This document shows, one piece after another, positions 46,685 through 55,895 of a stretch of DNA of 64,000 bases. Below the pieces are notes generated by a model. The model saw nothing but the letters and a program-made list of their open reading frames with translations, did no database searches and was not told the DNA's origin. A program made the position numbers and the translations under genes. Every line of letters begins with the position of its first letter. Position 1 is the first letter of the stretch. Source of the stretch: Zarea fungicola (taxonomy: Eukaryota > Ascomycota > Sordariomycetes > Hypocreales > Cordycipitaceae); the NCBI GenBank assembly GCA_900169235.1, contig FWCC01000241.1, positions 62,001 to 126,000 on the forward strand. The letters run 5' to 3'.

Positions 46685-48079
46685 ATGGGTACAAACCTTC
46701 AACAGGATCGAGTCCAGAATCTTGTCTCTGAAGCAATGGGGGGTCCCCCGTCAGAGAGAGTTCCATGCATAGGACTGCAGTTTGTTTCTCAAACCGGAGA
46801 GTCTATTGCTGAGGCGTATGGGGGTTCAGTATTGGCGAGCGATCCCAGGGCCAAGCAGATCAACCGGCATTCTGTTTTTTGGACGGCATCCGCAACGAAG
46901 CTCGTCACTGCAATTGCATTCCTACAGTGCTTAGAAAATTCAAGCATTGATATCAATAGCGCCGAATTCGTCGATACTATGCTACCAGAATTGAAAACTC
47001 TCAAAGTTCTAAGAGGGTTTACTGCCGACGGTTCTCCCATCTTGGAGGGTCAACAAACTCCAATTACAAGCCACATGCTAATCACACATCAGGGTAAGCT
47101 GCTTTTGTCGCTTTGGTCTATACAGATAAATAATAAATTTAACAGCCGGGATGACGTACACGTTTCTGAACGAAAATCTCTCGCGGTACGTTGGATATGA
47201 CTACACCAAAGACGAGAACCACGACGGCACCATAAAAGGTTACATGCATCCCCTCATCAGCCAGCCTGGTAGTGGGTTTGTCTATTCAGTATGAAGCAAG
47301 ACAGAAATTGATAGGAATGCTGGACTAACCTTGCATCTAGACTGGCCATGACTGGATTGGCATCCTCATTGAGCGGCACACCGGCATGAAACTAGGCGAC
47401 TACTGCAAGAAGTACATCTTCGACCCGCTTGGTCTGGCGAACATTTCTTTCATGCCAAGCCACGACATGCTGAGCAATCTCATATCCATGCATATGCGAC
47501 TCCCCAATGGCGACGTTCGAGAGCGGAAGCATCTTATGAGAGCAGCATTTGGACCGGATACCGGGGACGATCACCAGCACTCAGGAGGTGGTGGTATCTT
47601 CAGCACACTGCCTGACTTTTGTCGTGCGTGGGCATCTTGCCTCAATTTTACTTTCATCTGCTAACGCATGCTGTGTAGAGATTCTAGCCACCATATTAAA
47701 TGATGGTCTCTGCGCCAAGACCCAAAGTCGCATTTTGCAGAAGAAGAGTGTTGATCTCTTGCTGACCAACCAAATCGAGGACTTCAACATCCGCTACGGC
47801 AATAAAGAAATGCCAGCGGCAAACTACGAGATGGTTCGGCCTCTTCCAGAGCCCGCCCACCCTCAGCTGCTCCCTAATCGGGGGTTTGGGTTTGGTGTGA
47901 GCTTGGAGGGAGATAGGTTGGAGCGGGCTTATGGGGTTGGCTTGGCAAACACTTTTTGGAGCCTGGACAGAGAGAAGGGTGTTGCTGGCATCATAAGCTC
48001 GTCCATTATTCCTTTGAACGAGCCTGTGGTCCTCGACGTCTGGAAACGGGCGCAGGAGATTATATATTCCAAAAGTTAG
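46685..48079 (+). CDS. Serine beta-lactamase-family hydrolase/transesterase (class C, LovD-like)
   Basis: A serine enzyme of 411 aa. Exons are 46685-47093, 47146-47288, 47341-47623 and 47679-48079. The active-site SxxK is S69-A-T-K72, and the second catalytic element is Tyr183-Ser-Thr, rebuilt across intron 2. A glycine-rich HSGGGG (264-269) stands where the third motif is expected. The helix GILIERHTGMKLGDYCKKYIFDPLGL is typical of EstB/LovD-type esterases and acyltransferases. Family members hydrolyse esters, lactones or amides, or transfer acyl groups; they are rarely true antibiotic resistance enzymes in fungi. There is no signal peptide, so it is cytosolic. It may open or de-esterify the compound handled by the SDR and HDH-type enzymes next to it. 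Confidence 0.9.
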
Positions 48080-48575
48080 ATATTTCAATATGATCCCATA
48101 CGAAAACTTTGAACAGCTACAATAGAGGTGTGGAGTCTGCTTTGTCTAATTGTGTTGTCATCGTAGCGACGTTCTGCCCTGAGCTTGCTGTTGCTTTAGT
48201 GGAAGCCGGCCAGCATCCCGCGGCTTTACTTACTCTAAACTGTGTACATGGTACGTGGAGGGTTTTACTCAATCAATTTCAAAATATTTTCCACGAAAAA
48301 AATATGCCAATTTTTTGCGCTGCACAGCTTGATAGAGGCGTTGGTATAGGCTTGGCCCGATCTAAGAGCTTATGCAGTCCAGGAAAGAGTTGCACCAAGC
48401 TGGCAAAAGGTCATTCGACTAAACGTGATAGCGTGATAAACTTTTCAACATGAAAGATTAAATTTACTCAAAAATTTCAACGTCTAAATACTCAGAAATT
48501 CGTCAATGCCATACGCGGGCTGTCACGCCCGGGAACTAGTCAAATCATACAGGGCAACCATGCAATATGATTTGG
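48080..48575. other. Convergent intergenic region
   Basis: 496 bp between the convergent hydrolase and SDR genes. There is no gene; it presumably holds both terminators. Confidence 0.5.
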
Positions 48576-49566
48576 CTACGGCCTTCCCACTGAATAGCCC
48601 GCATCAACAACATAGTTTGCACCAGTCACAGAGCGGGAATGTACCAGAGTCACAATTTGCTCCGCAACATCCTATAAAGTACCACGAGTTAGTATGACGC
48701 TATACAGTGTCTCCAGGGCACGGATGAAGCTTGCCTCCACTGCCGTGATCTCGTTTAAGAGGGTTTTAGCTCTGGCATTGTCAATTAAATTGCTTGGCAT
48801 GTTCTTTATCCAGTCCTGGGGTAGAGTATTGTTAGCGGCAGTATTTAACAAAAAATCTGGTATTTTCCAACTGACCGTGTTCATAAATCCCGGGGAAACG
48901 CTATTGACACGAATGTCTGGCGCGACCGCAAGAGCCAAGGACTTGGCCAGGTGAATCTGTGCTGCTTTAGTCACAGAATATGCCTGTGATGTTGTGAGTC
49001 AGTGCTAATAAATTTCTTCAATTCATTTTACTGGCATTCTGGGAGAGAAATCTTACAATAGAACTGCCGCTTGGCTTAACACCAGCAACCGAAGCCGTCA
49101 TAATAAACGAGCCCTTGGATTCCTGGAGATACTTTTTTGTGGCATGTAATAAAAAAAGGTGAGATTTGACATTCATGTCAAAGCATCGATCCCAATCGTC
49201 TTCATTCACGTTATCGTCCAAATCCAAGAGATTTCTGTACTTGGTCCAACCGGCATTAGACACAACTACATCTAGTCGCCCCATTGTCGCAATGACCTGC
49301 TGCACCATTTGTTCAAGTTCATTGCGCACTGAAACATCAGCCTTCAACGCCAAACATCTTGGCCCGGCGAGAGCGTCTTGCTTGATCGATCCATCTGGAA
49401 ATGTCGCCTCAACGTCTTGAACAGCTCTGGCTGCCCTTTCGTCGTTGTTCGCATAGTTGATGACGACGCGAATGTTCTGGCCGGCCAACAACTTGGCGAC
49501 AGCTAGGCCGAGGCCGGAGGTGCCTGCAGTCACCAAAGCGACGGCATTGTCCGGAACTGAGTACAT
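48576..49566 (-). CDS. Short-chain dehydrogenase/reductase with a GC-AG intron
   Basis: NAD(P)-dependent oxidoreductase of 284 aa. Minus-strand exons are 49566-49057, 48983-48735 and 48671-48576. The cofactor motif is TAGTSGLG (13-20), with NAG midway; catalytic Ser159, Tyr172 and Lys176 (AYSVTK, completed over intron 1) are present. Intron 2 (48734-48672, 63 bp) has a GC donor (GAG|GCAAGC), a good CTAAC branch site and a TAG acceptor. Splicing it restores the expected tail DVAEQIVTLV, SVTGANYVVDAGYS. Reading through would end the protein early without the conserved C-terminus. The motif VNSVSPGF and the tail place it with classical SDRs of the FabG/polyol type. It is divergent from the HDH-type enzyme, which suggests consecutive oxidation steps. 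Confidence 0.88.
48672..48734 (-). other. GC-AG intron of the SDR gene
   Basis: The donor GCAAGC follows GAG, the best GC-type match to U1 RNA. The branch ATACTAAC and the acceptor TTATAG are standard. No GT donor in this stretch gives both the right phase and a normal intron length; the nearest GTATAG would leave a 34-nt intron. Confidence 0.75.
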
Positions 49567-50417
49567 GGCAATACTGAAGCTGGAATTAATATCCAATCCC
49601 TAAATAAACTGGGAGTCGCGATTACGCCGTATTTACCGATTTATTCCCCTCGGCAAGCTATAGCCTGCGCAGGAACCGGAATTGTGAGTGGCAAAGATGC
49701 AGGGCAGCTTCTAAGTCCGCCCGCGGTGATTGCGGCTATGGTTGCTCAAATAACCAACAAAGGAAACGCCAAGGCCGTAACCTCCGCCCGCCCGCATCAG
49801 CTGGCCGAGACGATTATGGGGTATGGCCTGCACCCGCCAGTAAGCCTTGCTGCATTGGTAGTCGATTGGCTACCCAGTCGACGGCATTCGATCATCTCGT
49901 GTGAATTATTGCCGATGAACAGGCAAGGTCAAGGCCCAAAAAGAAGTGTTCAAAATGTACCCAAAAATACTGCAACAGAGGTTTGATCAACACTGCCGTA
50001 AGCCTTTGCAGATTACACCGTCTTTGAAGTCCGGCAAGGCTTCCGCAACGCTCCGTACCTACCGACACCGTGATAAATCCGGTTTGAGCCGAACCGGGCG
50101 GCACAAATGTTCAATGTCGCGAGTTTATTCAGCTCGGATTACAACCCGCATAACTTGGCATTCTACACCCGAATGACGGACTGCAGTCCGCGTTCATGTA
50201 CTTCCCCGCAGCCTCAGTTGACTCCCAGCAGTTCCCCAGAAACCGGAAAGAATTCGTGCCTACAGTTTAACGTTCTTGTCCTGGCTATATACAGAGACAT
50301 AAGTATATATAAAAGTACATTGCAACAGCCATTGTATTGAACTTAAAATCCACAAAGCTGCTACCGCGTCTCACTTTGCTCTCTTTCAACTACGCTTTTG
50401 GCAACAATATCGCAACC
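49567..50417. promoter_or_regulatory. Divergent promoter of the SDR and the HDH-type gene
   Basis: 851 bp, GC-richer than its surroundings, with several CCGCCCGC-type runs (near 49718 and 49788) that could bind zinc-finger or Zn2Cys6 factors. A strong TATA box lies at 50304-50315. Confidence 0.5.
50304..50315 (+). promoter_or_regulatory. TATA box of the HDH-type gene (TATATATAAAAG)
   Basis: 103 bp upstream of ATG 50418; sequence and spacing fit a strong, regulated promoter. Confidence 0.55.
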
Positions 50418-51835
50418 ATGTACACATATCTTAAACGCACCGCCAAGGCTGCTGGCATCTCGTCCAACACAGAAGGGACCGATGTTGCGGCCATCGTGAA
50501 AGGCGTGATTGGAAATATTCGCACCGGTGGCGATGCCGCAGTGAGAGAGTACTCCGCCAAGTTTGACAACTGGTCGCCGGTGTCATTTAAACTCAATCAA
50601 AACGAAATCGAGGCGGCCATTGCCAGGGTCCCTGCGCAAACAATCAGCGATATCAAGACTGTTCAAGAGAATGTCCGCCGATTTGCCCTGGCGCAGCGTG
50701 CATCCTTGAAGGATTTCGAGGTTGAACTTTCACCAGGCGTACATCTGGGTCAAAAGAACATTCCCATCCAGGCTGTTGGAGCGTAAGCGAGAGCTGGCTC
50801 ACGTTTTTATTGAGACAACAGTTTTTACTGACCATTTCTTCAATTCGCAGTTACATCCCTGGAGGACGATATGCGCTGCTTGCATCGGCTCATATGACTA
50901 TCGTCACCGCGAAAGCCGCCGGTGTACCCCATGTGATTGCTTGCACACCACCTATCAAGGGCGAAATTCCCGATGCGACGGTGGCTGCTATGCATCTCGC
51001 GGGCGCCGATGAGATTTTTATTCTTGGCGGGGTCCAGGCCATTACAGCCATGGCCGTTGGTACCGAGACCATCTCCAAGGTAGACTTTATTGCTGGACCC
51101 GGCAACGCATTCGTTGCCGAGGCAAAGCGCCAGCTTTTTGGAGAAATCGGTATTGATTTACCTGCTGGCCCGACGGAAGTCTTGATTATTGCTGATGAAA
51201 AGGCTGATTACGTTACTGTGGCTACTGATTTACTGTCGCAAGCTGAGCACGGTCCGGATACGCCAGCGGTTCTCATTACCACCTGCCCCAAGTTGGGCCG
51301 AGATGTCATCGCCGAGGTGGAGAGGCAACTGGTGCATCTTCCTACTGCCGCACTTGCTTCGGTGTCATGGAGCAGGTTTGGGGAGGTCATCATCGTCGAA
51401 ACCTTGGAGGAGGCCTATAAACTTGCGGATGACTATGCGAGCGAACACGTTCAAATATTGACCGAGAATCCGCGTGAAGCCTTGGAAAAGATGAAGTCGT
51501 ACGGCGCTCTGTTCTTGGGCGAGAAAACATGCGTGTCGTATGGTGACAAGGTACGTTGGTAAACCCATCTAACCCGTGGACGCTGTACTAATTTGTTCCT
51601 AAACTAGTGTATCGGAACGAATCATGTTCTTCCCACGAAAGGCGCGGCCAAATTCACGGGCGGCCTTTGGGTTGGCAAGTACTTGAAAACAGTAACATAC
51701 CAAGAAGTCACCTCAGATAGTGCCACAGTAGAATTGGGTAAGCTCTGCGGTCGCGCTGCCCGTGCGGAAAGGTTCGAAGGCCACGCCAGATCAGGGGACT
51801 TGCGTGCGAGAAAATTCGCGGGAGGCAAGAATTGA
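50418..51835 (+). CDS. Free-standing histidinol dehydrogenase-family enzyme
   Basis: An NAD-dependent four-electron dehydrogenase of 430 aa. Exons are 50418-50782, 50851-51550 and 51608-51835, all in phase. Family motifs in order are the PGGRYALLASAHM region, the AAGVPHVIACTPP strand, FIAGPGNAFVAEAKR, DLPAGPTEVLIIAD, the zinc/active-site segment LLSQAEHGPD, ASEHVQIL, and TNHVLPT with GGLWVGKYLKT. The C-terminus has FEGHARSGDLR, where the last zinc-ligand His of the family sits. Fungal histidine synthesis uses HDH as the last domain of the trifunctional HIS4 protein. A single-domain copy in a catabolic setting is therefore more like bacterial HpsN-type alcohol-to-acid dehydrogenases (for example sulfopropanediol 3-dehydrogenase). 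The true substrate is unknown. Confidence 0.92.
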
Positions 51836-53520
51836 AGAGATTGCGATTATCTGCAGCACTGGGTTAGCCATGATGAAGATGTACGCCCATTGCGCTAAAC
51901 TAGATCGTGCTCTCAGACTAAAGGTTATATACATTGCAGAAGATCAAGTTATTATTTAATAAGGCCCTCGTCGTAATACGCACATTGTGTAGCCGCTTCG
52001 CGAGCCTATTGAACCACATCGCTTCCATATTGCCAGAGTTCAGCGACATAGTCACAGTCAGGGACGATAGTCTCCGCACTAAAAGGCTTGTAGGACCCTG
52101 GACGAGTGAGATGATGGAACCACGTAACCGATGATGAACTTTGAACTCTTCTACATAATGTGAAGGCCCTAACAACTACTAAGGAAGCAACTTCTTTCAT
52201 GAATACTAGTGCTGACATAGCATCAATTAGGCCACTTATCGCGTCTCAGGTTTTTTTTTTTTTTTGCTTTATTACTGAGTCACGCCGTGGTAAGCGGTGA
52301 ATTAATTCCTTGGCTGCAATTCTAGACCTGGGTCTGAGCCTGGAGGATTTGGTGCGTTACAGCTGGGTGGCGTATAGTTGCTCTGGGTAGAAAAGCTATA
52401 GGCCCGCATACCCTGCTGCCCTCGCTCAATAGATGAGGAGATTGATAGGTCGCTCCAAAAACAAAAAAAGAGATCTGCGAATCCAAGAAGGCTTGATTAG
52501 GAAAGAGATCTTCTAGGAAAGGATAGGCTCAGCCGGGTATTAGTGTAAAGCTTTAGCTTATTCTCCCTCCACTAACTTTAGGTCCGGCTTTGTTTCCAAT
52601 TTTTGACCGTTGCTGAGGGCAGGCGAAGCAAAGCAAGCGCTAAGATCTGACCGGCTTGTTAGACTGGGGATTAATAATCATATCAATACCATTGATCAGC
52701 GGGGTCTAAATGATGTGGCGCAGCCGCAACAGATGAATTGACTCAATTGTGTTGATGATGATCATGACTAGATAAACTATACTAGGCGGAGCTTCGCGAA
52801 GCCACCCACTCATTCCCTGCCTACAGGTCCTCAAAAGGCCGAGGCTTGTATATCAGGCTAAAAGACATATTTGGCAGCTACGGCTTTCATAGAAAGGCCA
52901 GTTCGCCAAGATAAACTGCGGCGAGGACTACTACTAGTGCCAAGATTTCGAAGTTATTGGCCGGAGGTTTAAAGCAGTATGACCTTACGTGTTATGTATA
53001 AAGTGGGCAAATCTCACTGCACAGCAGACAGAAAAACCGCAAGGGCAAATGAATGTAAAATTCTGACCTTGTTCTTCTGCAAAAGAAATGGTCTGGCTAG
53101 GAATATCTACCTCTACTTATAGGCAAGATCCTTTGTTTACAAAGTCTTTGTCTGGTTATTTTCTTACCTTTTTGATAGTATAGCTCTTTGTTGGTTAGTC
53201 GGCAGTTGTGCGCGGCAGATAGTGGCGCACCACCCTCTGCGATATTACGAGAACTAGAGTGGATATTGTAAAAGAGTCTAGCATCTTAATGTTTAGCAAG
53301 TGAATTTAGAATCGGGTTTTCCGGAACACTGTGTCGGCAATGGCGCATCTTACAAGTATATGATTCAAGGGGAAAAGTAAAATGTGGATTCAATAGAGAT
53401 AGCTTATTTATGGATGGTCCACGGGCTATCCAGAAAAGTTCGAGCCCTGCATTCCGACATAAGAGTCTTTCTAAGTAAAGACGCGAAACCTTCCCTATCC
53501 TAATGCGACACTCCAACGAG

Positions 53521-53700
53521 TTAAGCAGCAAAGGGGGGCTCACCAGGCTCATCCACACCGAATGGCGGCTTTTGAGCTCTGCCCTTTGTCACATAGTCAG
53601 CATTGCCGGCGAGCCTGCCCTCCACCACACTCTTCCAAGGTTGACGGCGCCCAGAGCGATCGACCTCAGTAATGAACTGGCCGGCCTTAGTACCTGCCAT
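53521..53700 (-). CDS. Possible small protein, 59 aa, with an intron-containing leader
   Basis: From ATG 53700 the frame reads MAGTKAGQFITEVDRSGRR and ends in KPPFGVDEPGEPPFAA. It is compositionally protein-like and more GC-rich than the surrounding sequence. Immediately upstream on the same strand is a near-perfect intron (53777-53709, GTATGT donor, CTAAC branch, TTTTTCAG acceptor). That intron would lie in the 5'UTR, because the upstream frame is closed. An alternative donor (G|GTGAGC) before the C-terminal EPPFAA could join a further exon. No domain is recognised. It may be a small gene or the remnant of a larger one. Confidence 0.3.
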   Translation of the reverse strand: MAGTKAGQFITEVDRSGRRQPWKSVVEGRLAGNADYVTKGRAQKPPFGVDEPGEPPFAA

Positions 53701-54195
53701 CTTAATATCTGAAAAATCAGTTAGAAAATAACACAAGTCACATATCTGGCTACAATCAAGATAGCGAAGCTACATACCAAATACAGAACGGCCTCGTCAA
53801 GAGTGGCTGCAAAATAGTAGAGAAGATACTGATATGAATGTGCTCTTAAGCTCTCTGTAAAGATTTTACACAGCTGAGGAAACTACCGAGGGGTATCAAC
53901 TCAATTTATAGCCAATACTGCATAGTCGACAGACGCCTATAAGCTCTACGCCACTTTGTGTAAAACGACTCCAGTAGCAGTCACACGGACTATTCTTAAT
54001 CGGCTTTCGCCTAAAAGGTCATTACAAATCATGGCAAGATTTGTAATATTACATTACTCGCGTTTTCTATGCTAAAAAATATAACTATTTTCTGCAGTTC
54101 AGCAAATGAGCCTTTCCGGGGGAATGCAAGTGCCAGTGTAAGGACAAGGGTGCTAGTTAACCACTCAACCACAGAGAACTAAAAAGATTAAGTAA

Positions 54196-54215
54196 TAACC
54201 AGCCGTGGCCGGTTA
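54196..54215. promoter_or_regulatory. 20-bp imperfect palindrome upstream of the oxygenase gene
   Basis: TAACC-A-GCC-GT-GGC-C-GGTTA: matching arms TAACC/GGTTA and GCC/GGC, with one mismatch pair. It lies 14 bp upstream of TATATA (54230-54235). A CCG(N)CGG-like geometry is visible, which a Zn2Cys6 protein could use. Confidence 0.45.
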
Positions 54216-54229
54216 TCCCTGACATCCAA

Positions 54230-54235
54230 TATATA
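54230..54235 (+). promoter_or_regulatory. TATA box of the oxygenase gene (TATATA)
   Basis: 70 bp upstream of ATG 54305. Confidence 0.45.
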
Positions 54236-54243
54236 CCTTTTAG

Positions 54244-54262
54244 GTCCCTGACAGCCAGGGAC
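54244..54262. promoter_or_regulatory. Inverted repeat GTCCCTG-ACAGC-CAGGGAC
   Basis: Perfect 7-bp arms with a 5-nt spacer, just after the TATA box and 42 bp before the ATG. It would form a hairpin in the mRNA leader or act as an operator. Confidence 0.45.
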
Positions 54263-54304
54263 AACTGTGGGTTTTATCGGCGGTTTCTCCATTAACAGTA
54301 CAGC

Positions 54305-55414
54305 ATGGCCAGGATGGTTAATTCATACGAGTCACCGGCAGTGCAGGATGCAACTGGCTCATTCTTCTATTTTAAATGGAGTGACCTTTATCTTACGGAG
54401 AAGCCTTATGTCATGTTTGTTGACGCCCCGGAAGGGTTTCCCACCACCAACTATGAGTCTGAGCAGGGACCTCGTGAGATAGTGAAGAACATTAGAGGTT
54501 ACGAAGGGAAGTTTAGTCTGGACAGCCATGGATTTGCCATTAGAAATCACGTTCTTAACATGAGTGCCACCGATGAGGATACAGTGCAGAAGATTTACCT
54601 CCCCTCGTTCGAGAAGTTGCTGAAGGACGAGGTGGGGCGTGACTGCACCGTGCTGTGGTTCGATTGGAGAGTGAGTGACACCACGGTTGCGATATCATTC
54701 GTTTGCTAACGAGTTGCAGATCCGAACAAGTGACAGCTCCAAGACAAGTTTCCCTCCCGGTACCAAGGTTAAGCTCGACGACAAGTCTCTACCACTTGCT
54801 CCAATCAGATCAGCTCATGTGGGTGAGTACAGGTCACAGCCGACATATACATAATGTTAGTAGCTAAGCACATTAGAAGACCATACGGAGCAGGCAGTTT
54901 GGGATAGAGTGAGACGGCAGACAGGCACTGCGTCAGAACAGTTGCTAAAGGGTCGTGTGAGGGTAATAAAGTAAGATATCAAATCGAGAACGACAGGCTG
55001 AAGCCGAAACTGACAAGGTAAAAGTGTTTGGAGACCACTTTGGAATGACGTTGAGGAGTTCCCCCTTGCCGTTTGCGATGGGAGCAGCGTACCCAATAAC
55101 AAACTTGTCGATATCGACGTCGTGCGGCAGTCTTATGCTGGCGGAATTTACAACCTGCTTCCGTATGACGGTTACCGGTGGTATTTTCTGGGAAAACAGA
55201 CCCCCGATGAGCTGCTTCTAATGAAGATGTATGATTCATCGACAGATGTGGAGGCGAAATGTGAGAGATTGCCGTCAATGTATCTTGAAGGATCAACACT
55301 AACTGGTGTCTGATCTTAGTTTGTCCGCACGCATCGTTCCGATTACGGCCAGAGGTTTCTGAACTGCATCGCGAAAGTTTCGAAGCGAGGGCGTTGGTTT
55401 TCTCACAAGAATAA
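54305..55414 (+). CDS. AsaB/CmcJ-family hydroxylase/desaturase-like oxygenase
   Basis: Member of the fungal family annotated as hydroxylase/desaturase AsaB, GA4 desaturase family or CmcJ-like; many sit in secondary-metabolite clusters. The protein is 296 aa with exons 54305-54670, 54720-54822, 54880-54970, 55025-55260 and 55320-55414. Family motifs are CTVLWFDWR|IRT, HVD (155-157), NVWRPL (187-192), FPLAVCDGSSV, YRWYFLGKQTPDELLLMKMYDS and CPHASFRLRP with HRESFEARALVF near the end. I infer an iron site from His155, Asp157 and a later His (about 269); this is a guess. The intron 2 acceptor is a TAGAAG tandem, so exon 3 may start at 54877 (adding Glu) or 54880. It stands alone at the right end of the accessory block with its own palindromic operator. 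Confidence 0.85.
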
Positions 55415-55895
55415 CATGACATCGAGATGCCTGTCAGAGTACGACGGCAGAATTTGGGAAACTGGGGGCCGACGGCTTGGCGAATAACGGCATGGCTAAG
55501 TGACCACCTTGGCAGAAAACGACCGATAAATAACCTCAGTTATTCTTACACAAGTGACAAAGTGGATATGTTTGTATATTTTTGGGCACTGGAAGAGGAA
55601 GTGAACTCTTTGCATTTTGCCAAGACACGGCGTAGGTTGTCATTGGAAGGTTTCCGAAGCGAAAGAGTTTATCTTTCGTGCCCTAGATCAAAACACGTTA
55701 CTTCCGAGGATTTACTCGCCGTCGTGCGAATTTTCTTGCTTATTGTTCACGTTGAGCTTGCTTGTTTTTAAAAAAAAAAATTGCATGAAAAGGAAGTAAG
55801 ACAAGTCCAAGAAGTGTTCTTGTGGCTTGTAGGTTTTGAAAAAATGGCATGCAATGTTTTTTTTTAAATTTAATTCATTAAGAAAAGATTTCCAT
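55415..55895. other. Intergenic region between the oxygenase and LSG1
   Basis: Convergent 3' flank. A 114-codon frame (55427-55771) follows the oxygenase stop, but it has no family similarity and no own promoter, so I treat it as chance. A-rich runs near 55770 and 55858 may serve as terminators. The right edge of the accessory block lies here. Confidence 0.45.

Larger units (their letters stand above)
51836..54304. other. Gene-poor, apparently decayed region
   Basis: About 2.5 kb with stop codons in all frames, a T tract near 52252-52265 and high A/T content. It looks like degenerate repeat or transposon DNA, but no transposase or LTR pair could be identified. The only candidate gene is the small frame at 53521-53700 with a well-formed intron upstream. 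The last 110 bp are the promoter of the oxygenase gene. Confidence 0.45.

Noticed and set aside
52240..53300. LTR retrotransposon remnant
   Set aside because: The region looks degenerate, but I found no matching terminal repeats, target-site duplication or reverse-transcriptase motif, so no mobile-element call is made.
55427..55771. 114-codon frame after the oxygenase gene
   Set aside because: No family match; the oxygenase already ends with its conserved C-terminal motif at 55414.
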